Assembly (NCBI GenBank): GCA_934095965.1
Contig: CAKOKR010000011.1
Span: 1-34,302 of the forward strand
Reading direction: 5' to 3'
Length of the DNA: 34,302 nucleotides
Source of the DNA: an uncultured Bacilli bacterium
GTDB taxonomy: Bacteria; Bacillota_I; Bacilli_A; RF39; UBA660
Of the stretch, positions 14,152-21,674 are shown piece after piece. Each line of letters begins with the position of its first letter. The first letter of the stretch is position 1. The position numbers and the translations under genes are program-made. The notes below the pieces were generated by a model. The model did not search any database. It was not told the DNA's origin and saw nothing but the letters and a program-made list of their open reading frames with translations.

Positions 14152-16278
14152 TTGTCCAAATCTATAACATTTGAAGATTTAAAACCATATTTAGAACATC
14201 GTTCTTCATATGAAGAAATAAAAAAAGCATACGAATATGCTAAAAAAGAACATGCTGGTATGAAAAGACTTACTGGTGATGATTTTATAACTCATCCTTT
14301 GGAAGTAACTAAAATATTACTAGATTTAAATGTCGATGATACTACTATTATTGCTTCACTTTTGCATGAAGTAATAAACAATGGCAATAAAACTTATGAA
14401 GATATCGAAGAAGATTTTGGTGAAGAAGTAGCTAAGATTGTTTTAAGTGTGTCTAAAATTAATAAACTAGAACTACCTGATAATAATGAATCAAGTGTAA
14501 TTTATTTAAGAAAGATTCTAGTAGGTCTTGCTGAAGATGTCCGAGTACTTTACATAAAACTTGCAGATAGACTTCATAACATGAGAACAAACTGGGCAAT
14601 AAACCCTTTAAAACAAAAACAAAAAGCTGAAGAAACAATGTCTGTTCTAGTGCCAATTGCTCATCGTCTAGGTATTAATTCAATCAAAAGTGAATTAGAA
14701 AACTTATCCCTTTATTATTTGAAACCAGATGTATATAATGATATCTTAGAAAAATTAAATGACACAGTTGATGAATTAAATGACTATCTTGAAGAAATGA
14801 AAGAAAGTATTATTGAACTATTAACTGAAGCAGGTATTAAATTTGAAATAAAAGGGCGTGTTAAAAGTGTCTATAGTATTTATAATAAATTATCTAATGG
14901 AAAAGAATGGAGTAAAATATATGATATTTTAGCACTTCGTATATTTGTTGATGAAGAAAGTGAATGTTATCAAGTAATTGGTTTAATTCATTCAAGATTT
15001 AGACCAATGCCAAAAAGATTCAAAGACTATATTGCAAGTCCAAAAGAAAATATGTATCAATCTTTGCATACCACAGTATTCGGCGTTGAAGGACATGTAT
15101 TTGAAATTCAAGTAAGAACTTATGAAATGGATGAAATTGCTGAAAAAGGTCTAGCATCTCACTGGTCATATAAAGAAAAAGGTACAAAAAAGATTCAAAA
15201 CATGATGGAACAAAAACTAGAAATGTTTAGAAATGTAATTGAATCAAGCCACAATGATACTGATGCAGATTTTGAAAGTGCTATAAATAGTGATATTTTT
15301 AGTGAATTTATTTATACGTATACACCAAAAGGTGATGTTGTTGAATTACCTGTTGGTTCAACTCCAATAGATTTTGCCTATAGAATTCATTCTCATGTCG
15401 GTGATACAACAATCGGTGCCATTGTAAATGATCAAATAGTGCCACTTTCATATGAACTAAAAAATGATGATGTTGTAAGTATTAAAACAAATAACAATAG
15501 TACTCCAAATAAAGATTGGTTAAATATTGTAAAAACCCAACAAGCAAAAAATAAAATAAAAGCATTCTTTAGTAAACAAGATAAAGAAGAATATATCACC
15601 AAGGGTAAGAATATCTTAGAAGCAGAAATAAGAAAAAGAAAGTTATCATTTAATGATGTCTTAAATAATGATACAATTGCAAAAATTACTAAAGACTTAA
15701 AACTAAGAGACTTAGATGATATCTATTTAAGTGTTGGTTCCCTAAGATTTACTGCAGGTTACATCATTAACTTAACAAAAGAAGATAAACATGATGTTGA
15801 AGATGCTTTATTTGAAAGAAAGATTATAACACCAAAGATAAATTATAAAAGTGATATTCTAGTGGAAGGTACTCCAAATATCATGGTAAACATTGCAAAG
15901 TGTTGTATGCCAATAAAAGGTGATGACATCATTGGTTATATCACTAAAGACAAAGGTATAAGTATTCATAAAAAAACTTGTCAAAATATACCTTTAAATA
16001 AAGAAAGAATTGTTAGTGTTTCATGGAATCTTTCATCAACTAATTACTATTACACCAATATTTATGTAACAGTAAATGATGAAACAGAAAATCTAGTTAA
16101 CATCATAACAGAAATAGGTAAAAAAGGTTCTTTAGTAAAATCATGTAATACTAAAGAAATAGATAATGAAACAGTACATGTTTTAAATATTAGAATTAAA
16201 GATAAAGATGAGTTAGAAAGTATTATGAAAAGTATTAGAAAGATTCATAATGTTATAAGTGTTAAGGAGGAATTATGA
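14152..16278 (+). CDS. rel: RelA/SpoT homologue, (p)ppGpp synthetase with degenerate hydrolase
   Basis: A long RSH protein (708 aa from TTG). Order: HD hydrolase domain (~20-180), synthetase (~230-360: GRVKSVYSIYNKL, YDILALRIF, PKENMYQSLHTTV, FEIQVRT), TGS (~390-450), zinc-finger-like region (NIAKCCMPIKGDDIIGY) and ACT. Synthetase residues look complete. In the hydrolase the HDxxED motif (usually LLHDxxEDT) reads LLHEVINNG (72-79): Asp to Glu, and the Glu-Asp pair to Asn-Asn. His48 and the KLADRLHNMRT Asp remain. Hydrolysis is probably lost. I chose TTG 14152 because the in-frame GTG 14143 lies inside the SD GGAAGGTGA. Overlaps dtd by 4 nt. Confidence 0.93.
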   Translation: MSKSITFEDLKPYLEHRSSYEEIKKAYEYAKKEHAGMKRLTGDDFITHPLEVTKILLDLNVDDTTIIASLLHEVINNGNKTYEDIEEDFGEEVAKIVLSVSKINKLELPDNNESSVIYLRKILVGLAEDVRVLYIKLADRLHNMRTNWAINPLKQKQKAEETMSVLVPIAHRLGINSIKSELENLSLYYLKPDVYNDILEKLNDTVDELNDYLEEMKESIIELLTEAGIKFEIKGRVKSVYSIYNKLSNGKEWSKIYDILALRIFVDEESECYQVIGLIHSRFRPMPKRFKDYIASPKENMYQSLHTTVFGVEGHVFEIQVRTYEMDEIAEKGLASHWSYKEKGTKKIQNMMEQKLEMFRNVIESSHNDTDADFESAINSDIFSEFIYTYTPKGDVVELPVGSTPIDFAYRIHSHVGDTTIGAIVNDQIVPLSYELKNDDVVSIKTNNNSTPNKDWLNIVKTQQAKNKIKAFFSKQDKEEYITKGKNILEAEIRKRKLSFNDVLNNDTIAKITKDLKLRDLDDIYLSVGSLRFTAGYIINLTKEDKHDVEDALFERKIITPKINYKSDILVEGTPNIMVNIAKCCMPIKGDDIIGYITKDKGISIHKKTCQNIPLNKERIVSVSWNLSSTNYYYTNIYVTVNDETENLVNIITEIGKKGSLVKSCNTKEIDNETVHVLNIRIKDKDELESIMKSIRKIHNVISVKEEL

Positions 16279-16709
16279 AAGTAGTAGCTCAAAGAAGTAA
16301 ATATAGTAAAGTTTGTGTAGATAACACTCTTGTAAATGAAATAAATAGTGGTTTAGTATTACTTGTTTCATTTACTCAAACTGATACAATAGATAATGTA
16401 TTAAAGATGGTTAAAAAGATAGCTAATTTAAGAATTTTTGATGATGAAGATGGCATTATGAATAAATCAATTCTAGATGTCGGGGGAGAAATTCTATCAA
16501 TTTCTCAATTTACTTTATATGCCGATACAACCAAAGGAAATCGTCCATCATATTTTAAAGCTTTAAATGGGGAAGAAGCTATTAAGTTATATGAAAAATT
16601 TAATGAAGAAATGAATAAATTAGTTGTAACAAAACCAGGTATCTTCGGAGCAGAAATGGAAGTATCAATCACCAATGATGGACCAATAACAATCATCATG
16701 GAGTTTTAA
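16275..16709 (+). CDS. dtd: D-aminoacyl-tRNA deacylase
   Basis: 144 aa, the normal length. DTD removes D-amino acids wrongly attached to tRNA. The signature SQFTLYAD and the C-terminal NDGPITI (the Gly-cisPro-like motif) are intact, as is LDVGGEIL. The ATG overlaps the rel stop (ATGA) and has AAGGAGG upstream. The rel-dtd pair is common in Bacillota, which supports the assignment of both. Confidence 0.95.
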   Translation: MKVVAQRSKYSKVCVDNTLVNEINSGLVLLVSFTQTDTIDNVLKMVKKIANLRIFDDEDGIMNKSILDVGGEILSISQFTLYADTTKGNRPSYFKALNGEEAIKLYEKFNEEMNKLVVTKPGIFGAEMEVSITNDGPITIIMEF

Positions 16710-17101
16710 TGAAAAAACTCTTTAGTAAGTATCAAACTATCATAACTTATATTTTATTTTCAAGTCTATCTTTTATCGTAGATATCGTATCTTTTTCTAG
16801 TATACTTTTCTTTTTAAAAGATAAGATAATGATTAGTTCATATTTAGCACGTGCTATATCAAGCATATTTAATTATATTGTTAATAAAAATATAGTATTT
16901 AAAAATAATGAAAAGAAAAATATAAAATCTATGATTATGTACTTTCTTTTAGTTATAGTAAATATAACTATATCAGGTACATTAGTTAAAAAGATATATT
17001 TCTTTATTCATTATAATGCAACATTTATAAAGATAGTAATAGATAGTTTAATATTTATAATAAATTATTTTTTACAAAAATATGTTATATTTAAGAAGTA
17101 A
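16709..17101 (+). CDS. GtrA-family membrane protein
   Basis: 130 aa with four hydrophobic helices (about 12-35, 40-60, 74-94, 104-126) and the GtrA pattern of a basic loop after helix 2 (FNYIVNKNIVFKN) and a final LQKYVIFKK. GtrA-like proteins are thought to help move lipid-linked sugars across the membrane; the partner glycosyltransferase is not adjacent. The ATG overlaps the dtd stop by one base (TAATG), so translation is coupled. Last gene before an intrinsic terminator. Confidence 0.82.
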   Translation: MKKLFSKYQTIITYILFSSLSFIVDIVSFSSILFFLKDKIMISSYLARAISSIFNYIVNKNIVFKNNEKKNIKSMIMYFLLVIVNITISGTLVKKIYFFIHYNATFIKIVIDSLIFIINYFLQKYVIFKK

Positions 17102-17126
17102 GATTACAACAGAGTAATCTTTTTTT
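17101..17126 (+). terminator. Terminator of the rel-dtd-gtrA transcript
   Basis: AGATTAC (17101-17107), loop AACAGA, GTAATCT (17114-17120), then T6. The stem begins at the last base of the stop codon. Confidence 0.85.
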
Positions 17127-17127
17127 C

Positions 17128-17169
17128 TTGTTAATTTATGCATAATATGTTATTATGGTAAGTACTTAC
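17128..17169 (+). promoter_or_regulatory. Promoter with start-site palindrome for the 123-aa gene
   Basis: TTGTTA (17128-17133), 17-nt spacer, TATTAT (17151-17156). A perfect 12-bp palindrome GTAAGTACTTAC (17158-17169) covers the expected start of transcription. Confidence 0.65.
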
Positions 17170-17185
17170 TAAAAGGAGATATATC

Positions 17186-17557
17186 ATGATTTTTAAAGAA
17201 ACACAAGAAGAAGGTTTTGATTTAATATCATTTTATAATAGACTTAATAATATATTATATAGTTATATAAATGATTATGTGTATAATGAAGATATAGATA
17301 TCTATTATAAAATGATATTAAATATAATAAATAACTTTAACTATGAATATGTTGCTAACCAACAAGACTTATATAATAAATATAATAAAGCATTACAAAA
17401 GATTAATTACATATATTGTATATTAAAAATAAATTATTTAAAAGAACACAATATAGATCCATATACTTATATTAATATGAACACTTCATTAACAGTGTTT
17501 TATAATCAATTAAAAAGCTTAGATAAATCATACCAAAGAAAAAAATCAACAAACTAG
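17186..17557 (+). CDS. Hypothetical helical protein
   Basis: 123 aa, soluble, predicted all-helical, strikingly rich in Asn and Tyr (for example YIYCILKINYLKEHNIDPYT). No signal peptide or membrane segment and no family I recognise. It is likely real because AAAAGGAG lies 8 nt before the ATG and a good promoter is present. The end overlaps a hairpin (AAATCAAC/GTTGATTT, 17543-17564) lacking a clear U-tract. The strong promoter of the downstream small RNA overlaps this hairpin. Confidence 0.65.
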   Translation: MIFKETQEEGFDLISFYNRLNNILYSYINDYVYNEDIDIYYKMILNIINNFNYEYVANQQDLYNKYNKALQKINYIYCILKINYLKEHNIDPYTYINMNTSLTVFYNQLKSLDKSYQRKKSTN

Positions 17558-17586
17558 TTGATTTAAGATTATAAATTTTGTATAAT
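17558..17586 (+). promoter_or_regulatory. Promoter of the plus-strand small RNA
   Basis: TTGATT (17558-17563), 17-nt spacer, TATAAT (17581-17586). It starts one base after the 123-aa gene and has no ORF downstream before a terminator about 90 nt away. Confidence 0.75.
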
Positions 17587-17592
17587 AAGACT

Positions 17593-17682
17593 GTAAGCGT
17601 TACCCAAATAAGTGGATAATGCCTGCAAATTGTTTTTGTTAGACACTATTCCTAAATAATTATGGAAAGTGTCTTTTCTTTT
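17593..17682 (+). ncRNA. Candidate antitoxin-like small RNA
   Basis: A predicted ~90-nt RNA from a near-consensus promoter to an intrinsic terminator (GACACT-A-TTCC / GGAA-AGTGTC, 17642-17673, then TTTTCTTTT). It encodes no peptide. It runs convergently toward the mini-peptide gene and overlaps its last codon and 3' untranslated region, the arrangement of antitoxin RNAs such as RatA/TxpA or RNA II/Fst. Its first ~31 nt nearly match the 5' end of the opposing transcript. Confidence 0.6.
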
Positions 17683-17864
17683 AAAGTTTTATTAAAATAA
17701 TAAGTGACAATATAAGAACTACTACTAAAAGAAATATTATAATTGTATAATAATCTTTTTTCATACCACCACCTACCTTTCTCCCCCTGAATATAGATAT
17801 TAACCTAATTCCGTAAAGAAATCAACAGATAGTGCAGGCACTCCCACAAATTTGGGTAACGTTA
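17595..17864. repeat. Imperfect inverted repeats bounding the small RNA/peptide locus
   Basis: AGCGTTACCCAAATAAGTGG (from 17595, continuing to TGCCTGCA at 17626) and the reverse complement of 17833-17863 (AACGTTACCCAAATTTGTGG ... TGCCTGCA) match at about 25 of 31 positions. They coincide with the 5' ends of the two convergent transcripts. Confidence 0.7.
17681..17764 (-). CDS. 27-aa hydrophobic peptide, candidate type I toxin
   Basis: An ATG after AAAGGTAGGTGG on the minus strand opens a 27-codon frame: MKKDYYTIII, then a run of Phe, Leu, Val and Ile, ending LIILIKL. One membrane helix with a basic N-terminus is the usual form of type I toxins (Fst, TxpA, BsrG, Ldr), although I see no close match to a named family. 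Expression would come from a near-consensus promoter about 100 nt upstream, giving a leader of about that length. A convergent small RNA overlaps the 3' end. A harmless small membrane peptide is the main alternative. Confidence 0.6.
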   Translation of the reverse strand: MKKDYYTIIIFLLVVVLILSLIILIKL

Positions 17865-17867
17865 TTT

Positions 17868-17897
17868 ATTATATACTAAACAGTAAATATTTGTCAA
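17868..17897 (-). promoter_or_regulatory. Promoter of the mini-peptide mRNA
   Basis: On the minus strand: TTGACA (17892-17897), 18-nt spacer, TATAAT (17868-17873), consensus at both hexamers. Predicted start near 17861; the leader begins with a stem CCCA/TGGG around AAATTTG. Confidence 0.8.
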
Positions 17898-17940
17898 TAG
17901 AGTTAGATACACAAAAGTTAATACATCAGTTGCAGTGAAA

Positions 17941-17957
17941 AATTTGTAAAACAAATT
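17941..17957. repeat. Perfect 7-bp hairpin
   Basis: AATTTGT-AAA-ACAAATT in the gene-free stretch between the small-RNA locus and the second surface protein. No U-tract on the plus side. Otherwise I see only promoter-like sequence in 17898-18004. Confidence 0.5.
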
Positions 17958-17989
17958 CAAGAAAAACTAATGCACATCAAAAAAATAAA

Positions 17990-17998
17990 TGATAAAAT
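17990..17998 (+). promoter_or_regulatory. Extended -10 upstream of the tandem repeats
   Basis: TGA-TAAAAT with a weak -35 TGCACA (17971-17976). Transcription would start just before or within the first 14-bp repeat. Confidence 0.4.
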
Positions 17999-18004
17999 TT
18001 TAAT

Positions 18005-18073
18005 AGAATAGAGGTCTCAGAATAGAGGTCTCAGAATAGAGGTCTCAGAATAGAGGTCTCAGAATAGAGGTCT
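18005..18073 (+). repeat. Five tandem copies of a 14-bp unit in the leader
   Basis: The unit AGAATAGAGGTCTC is repeated exactly at 18005, 18019, 18033 and 18047; the fifth copy at 18061 lacks its last base. Each copy contains an SD-like AGAGG, and the last copy provides the actual SD for the ATG at 18081. Confidence 0.95.
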
Positions 18074-18080
18074 ATTTTTT

Positions 18081-19229
18081 ATGAAAAAATTTATTTTAAT
18101 AACAATAGCTTTATTGTTAAGCTTAAGTTTATTAATATATAAGTTTTATAATGAAGATAGCATCGAAGAAGTACCAACAAAAAATATAAAACAAAGTAGT
18201 ATGTTAAGTATGATGATAGAAACAGAAGCTGATAGTGGAAACTACCAAATTTCAACATCAAATACATGGCCGACAGATGGGTATATATTTAATAGTGAGT
18301 TAAGTAAATGTGAAAGTGGTGGAACATTATCATGGGATGATACAAATAAAAAGGTAATGTTCGAAGGAAATAACATTGATAAATGTTATGTGTATTTTGA
18401 TATGATACCTCCAATTCTATTGACAGAATATATAAAAACACAATATACCGGAACTCAAGGAGAAAATAATATATATTATCACGATTCAAGTCTAACAAAT
18501 GGGGCTAAAGATAATTCATATAGATTTGCTGGATCAAGTAATGAAGTAAACAATTACATTTGTTTAGGTTCAAGTGAAGCAACTTGCCCGGATGCTAATC
18601 TATATAGAATAATTGGAATGTTTGGAAATCAAGTTAAAGTAATCAGGGCAAATTCAATAGCAAGTATGAAGTGGGATAATAAATCCTCGAATACATGGGC
18701 TACTTCAAATATAAATACATATTTAACAGAAACATATCTACCTAGTTTAGGGACGTTAGCAGAAAAAATTGAAACGACAACATGGAAAGTCGGAGGAAAT
18801 ACAGGGGCAAATATTTATAGTCAACCAGCTAAAACAGCATATCAAAATGAAATAATAAATCCAGTAACTGCAAATACGACAGATGGTGCTACAGAATATA
18901 GTGCAAAAATAGGCCTGATGTATGCAAGTGATTATGGATACGCAGCAAGCCCAAGTGCTTGGTCCAAGACTTTATATAATTACTCAGGTTCCAATGATAA
19001 TGGAATAGCAATATCAACTATAAATTGGTTATTTTTACATAAATATGAATGGATAATAACTCGCAAAGCAGATGGTTCGGATCAAGCTTTCCTTGTGTAT
19101 GGTGATGGAACTGTTGGTGCTGGTATGGTAGGAGGAAGTAATGACATTAGACCTTCCTTTTACCTAACCTCATCAGTTCAATATATTTCTGGTTCTGGTC
19201 AAGAATCTGATCCAATTAGGATTAATTAA
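18081..19229 (+). CDS. Secreted surface protein, paralogue of the 524-aa protein
   Basis: 382 aa. The N-terminal hydrophobic signal or anchor (about 4-20) has no lipobox Cys. A short module (residues ~50-108: TWPTDGYIFNSELSKCESGG ... NNIDKCYVYFD, with Cys77 and Cys102) follows, then a ~270-residue C-terminal domain homologous to the 524-aa protein. The conserved core includes YTGTQG, SYRFAG, LYRIIGMFG, IGLMYASDYGYAASPSAW and the ending EWIITRKADGSDQAFLVYGD. Unlike its paralogue, its 3' end is not markedly GC-rich and has an ordinary terminator. SD AGAGG is in the last tandem repeat, about 10 nt upstream. No sortase motif. Function unknown; likely cell-surface. Confidence 0.75.
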   Translation: MKKFILITIALLLSLSLLIYKFYNEDSIEEVPTKNIKQSSMLSMMIETEADSGNYQISTSNTWPTDGYIFNSELSKCESGGTLSWDDTNKKVMFEGNNIDKCYVYFDMIPPILLTEYIKTQYTGTQGENNIYYHDSSLTNGAKDNSYRFAGSSNEVNNYICLGSSEATCPDANLYRIIGMFGNQVKVIRANSIASMKWDNKSSNTWATSNINTYLTETYLPSLGTLAEKIETTTWKVGGNTGANIYSQPAKTAYQNEIINPVTANTTDGATEYSAKIGLMYASDYGYAASPSAWSKTLYNYSGSNDNGIAISTINWLFLHKYEWIITRKADGSDQAFLVYGDGTVGAGMVGGSNDIRPSFYLTSSVQYISGSGQESDPIRIN

Positions 19230-19261
19230 GCTAATTATTGCTAACCAATAATTGGCTTTTT
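19230..19261 (+). terminator. Terminator of the 382-aa surface protein gene
   Basis: GCTAATTATTG (19230-19240), loop CTAAC, CAATAATTGGC (19246-19256), then T5; 11 bp with one U-G. Confidence 0.85.
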
Positions 19262-19307
19262 AAAAACTTAAATATTAATCATACTATAAGTAGATAGGTG
19301 ATAACAC

Positions 19308-20279
19308 ATGAAAAAATTAAAAATATTATTAATAAGTTTTTTACTTATGCCAATTAATGTTTATGCTTATTCAGATTATATTATCCCTGGCGGAGAAACT
19401 CTAGGTATAGAGATAAACTCTGATGGAATAATGGTAATTGGTTTTTATGAAATAAATGGTAAATTAAATAAAGGTACACCCCAGATTAAAGTCGGTGACT
19501 ACATCACTAAAGTAAATGATGTAAGTGTTTCTTCAATTGATGAATTAACTAAAGTAATCGAAGAAAACATTAAAGATAAAAAAGTTAATCTTGAAGTAAA
19601 AAGAAATGGCAAAATAAAAAATATAAAACTAGATTTAGTAAAAGACAAAGATATTTATAAAACTGGTTTATATGTAAAATCAAGTATCACAGGTATCGGA
19701 ACACTTTCTTATATAGATCCTGAAACTAAAATATACGGAGCACTAGGTCATGAAATAATTGAATCAAATACAAATAGTATTGTTGAAATAAAATCTGGTG
19801 AAATATTTAGAAATTATATAACAAGTATAGATAAAAGTAAAACAGGTTATGCTGGAAGTAAAAATGCTAAGTTTTATTATAATGAAAAATATGGAAATAT
19901 TACTAAAAATACTAATGTAGGTATATATGGTATTTATGAAAGTACACTTCCAGATAAAGGGTTATTAAAAGTTGGCGAGTCTTCTGATATAAAAATAGGT
20001 GATGCTAAAATAGCAACTGTATTAAAAGGTGAAGAGGTTGAATATTTTGATATTAAAATAACAAAAGTGGATGAATACTCTAAAACAAAAAATATAACAT
20101 TTGTTATAAAAGATGATGCTTTACTCAGAATTACTGGTGGTATTGTTCAAGGAATGAGTGGTTCACCGATTATTCAAGATGATAAAATAATAGGTACAGT
20201 TACTCATGTAGTAATAGATAATCCCATCAGTGGTTATGGTATTTTTATAACAACTATGTTAAAAGAAGGAGAAAAGTAA
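19308..20279 (+). CDS. spoIVB: SpoIVB sporulation serine protease
   Basis: 323 aa. A signal peptide (to about residue 20), a PDZ domain (~35-110, with PQIKVGDYITKVNDVSV) and an S55 peptidase domain (~120-323) are visible. The catalytic region is intact: GALGHEII (His148) and QGMSGSPII (Ser284), plus GTVTHVVIDNPISGYGIF. In B. subtilis, SpoIVB is secreted from the forespore and cleaves SpoIVFA, triggering pro-sigma-K processing. It is shorter than the B. subtilis protein (about 425 aa). SD ATAGGTGAT precedes the ATG. A CATACTA at 19280 fits a sigma-G -10, though a matching -35 is weak. spo0A, often the next gene, is absent here. Confidence 0.93.
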   Translation: MKKLKILLISFLLMPINVYAYSDYIIPGGETLGIEINSDGIMVIGFYEINGKLNKGTPQIKVGDYITKVNDVSVSSIDELTKVIEENIKDKKVNLEVKRNGKIKNIKLDLVKDKDIYKTGLYVKSSITGIGTLSYIDPETKIYGALGHEIIESNTNSIVEIKSGEIFRNYITSIDKSKTGYAGSKNAKFYYNEKYGNITKNTNVGIYGIYESTLPDKGLLKVGESSDIKIGDAKIATVLKGEEVEYFDIKITKVDEYSKTKNITFVIKDDALLRITGGIVQGMSGSPIIQDDKIIGTVTHVVIDNPISGYGIFITTMLKEGEK

Positions 20280-20335
20280 TATTTTCTCTTTTTAAAATAT
20301 AAATTTCATGTTATATTTATGTTGGTGGTAATTTT

Positions 20336-21142
20336 ATGTTAAGTATTAAAGAAAAACCAAATGTATATCGAAAAATTTATGAACTATCAAATATTAATTT
20401 AGTGCCAAAAGAAGAATATAGGGATACACTCATTAATAATGTATTAGTTAGAATATTTAATGAAAAATCTAAAAGAATACTTGTCTATATCCATGGTGGT
20501 GGTTTTGTAATAGGTAGCATTAATACTCATTCAAATATATGTAAAAGATTAGCAGATGAATTAAATTATCAAGTTATATCTATTGAATATAGTTTGGCTC
20601 CGGAAAAGAAATTTCCATATCAAATAAATGAAATTGAAGGTGTTTGTAAACACTTATTAAAACAATATAAAACTATATCCATAATGGGGGATTCAGCTGG
20701 TGCTAATCTTGCTTTTGCAAGTATTAGAAATATAAAAAAATATATTGATAATTTAATTATGGTATATCCTTGTACTCAGACAGATTATACATCTAATACT
20801 AAATTTAAATCAGTTATTAAAAATAGTGGTAAAAGCGTTTTAACAAAAGAATCATTGAGAGATTATATGTCACTTTATTTAAGTAAACCAAAAGATTATA
20901 ATAATAAGCTCGTAAATCTATTAAAAAATAATTGGTTATTTAATTATCCAAAAACTATAATTATAACAGGTACTCAAGATCCATTACATGATGAAGGAGT
21001 TGAGTTAAAAAATAAATTAGAAAGATTTAGTGTTTATGTAAATCACTTAGATATAGAGAATGCTAAACATGGATTTTTAACTAGTATTATAGATCAAAAG
21101 TATACTGATAATACAATTGAATTTTTAAAAAAATACTTGTAA
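20336..21142 (+). CDS. Alpha/beta hydrolase, hormone-sensitive-lipase-like esterase
   Basis: 268 aa, HSL (bacterial family IV) esterase fold. The oxyanion motif HGGG is at 53-56, the nucleophile elbow GDSAG holds Ser120, the acid is probably Asp215 (GTQDPLHDEG), and the base is His245 (NAKHGF). The family hydrolyses short acyl esters, and some members remove acetyl groups from sugars; the substrate here is unknown. There is no signal peptide, so it is cytoplasmic. GGTGGT precedes the ATG. Transcribed on its own or from read-through of spoIVB (56-nt gap). Confidence 0.87.
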   Translation: MLSIKEKPNVYRKIYELSNINLVPKEEYRDTLINNVLVRIFNEKSKRILVYIHGGGFVIGSINTHSNICKRLADELNYQVISIEYSLAPEKKFPYQINEIEGVCKHLLKQYKTISIMGDSAGANLAFASIRNIKKYIDNLIMVYPCTQTDYTSNTKFKSVIKNSGKSVLTKESLRDYMSLYLSKPKDYNNKLVNLLKNNWLFNYPKTIIITGTQDPLHDEGVELKNKLERFSVYVNHLDIENAKHGFLTSIIDQKYTDNTIEFLKKYL

Positions 21143-21187
21143 GAATAATTCTATTTTGATATACTTTAAATAGAAAGAAGGTAAACA

Positions 21188-21661
21188 ATGGATATAAGTT
21201 TTAAAATTGAAAATGAAGTATTTAATGTAAGAACTTCAGCATTTATTAGACATAATGATGAAGTACTTGTTTGTGTTCACAAAGATAAGGATTATTGTAG
21301 CTTACCAGGTGGAAGAGTAAAACTAAATGAATCAAGTAGCAAAGCATTAGTGCGAGAACTAAAAGAAGAATTAAATTATGATATCAGGGAAGAAGAATTA
21401 AAAATTGTAAGAATTGTAGAAAATTTCTTTACTTATAAAGATGGCAGAGTATTTCATGAATACTTATTTATCTATGAACTTGCTATAGATGATTCAATCT
21501 ATAATGGAGACTTTAAAAACTTAGAAAATGAAAATATTACAATGAACTGGATGAAGGAAGAAGCATTTATTTTATATAATGTTAAACCAGGTATTTGTAA
21601 AGGAATTGTTGCAGATAATTCACTAAAACATATTATATTAAATGAAAAAGCCAACGATTAA
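21188..21661 (+). CDS. NUDIX hydrolase
   Basis: 157 aa. The NUDIX box from Gly42 (GRVKLNESSSKALVRELKEE) retains Glu48, Arg56, Glu57, Glu60 and Glu61. The usual Gly of ExGU is Asn63. Metal-binding residues are intact, so it should be active. Substrate unknown. AGAAAGAAGG precedes the ATG. Unrelated in detail to the NUDIX gene at 1959. Ends in a terminator shared with the convergent ATPase gene. Confidence 0.87.
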   Translation: MDISFKIENEVFNVRTSAFIRHNDEVLVCVHKDKDYCSLPGGRVKLNESSSKALVRELKEELNYDIREEELKIVRIVENFFTYKDGRVFHEYLFIYELAIDDSIYNGDFKNLENENITMNWMKEEAFILYNVKPGICKGIVADNSLKHIILNEKAND

Positions 21662-21671
21662 CGTTGGTTTT
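21647..21671. terminator. Bidirectional terminator
   Basis: AGCCAACG (21649-21656), loop ATTAA, CGTTGGTT (21662-21669), flanked by A-rich and T-rich tracts, serving the convergent NUDIX and ATPase genes. Confidence 0.8.
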
Positions 21672-21674
21672 ATT

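Noticed and set aside
17681..17764. Attenuation leader peptide upstream of another gene
   Set aside because: The peptide has no run of a single regulatory amino acid, and the next gene on its strand is far away; convergent RNAs fit better with a type I pair.
18005..18073. Possible CRISPR array
   Set aside because: The 14-bp units are directly contiguous with no spacers, too short for CRISPR repeats, and no cas genes are present.
19280..19286. Definite sigma-G promoter for spoIVB
   Set aside because: CATACTA fits the -10, but I could not find a matching -35 at the right distance, so it is mentioned only as a possibility.
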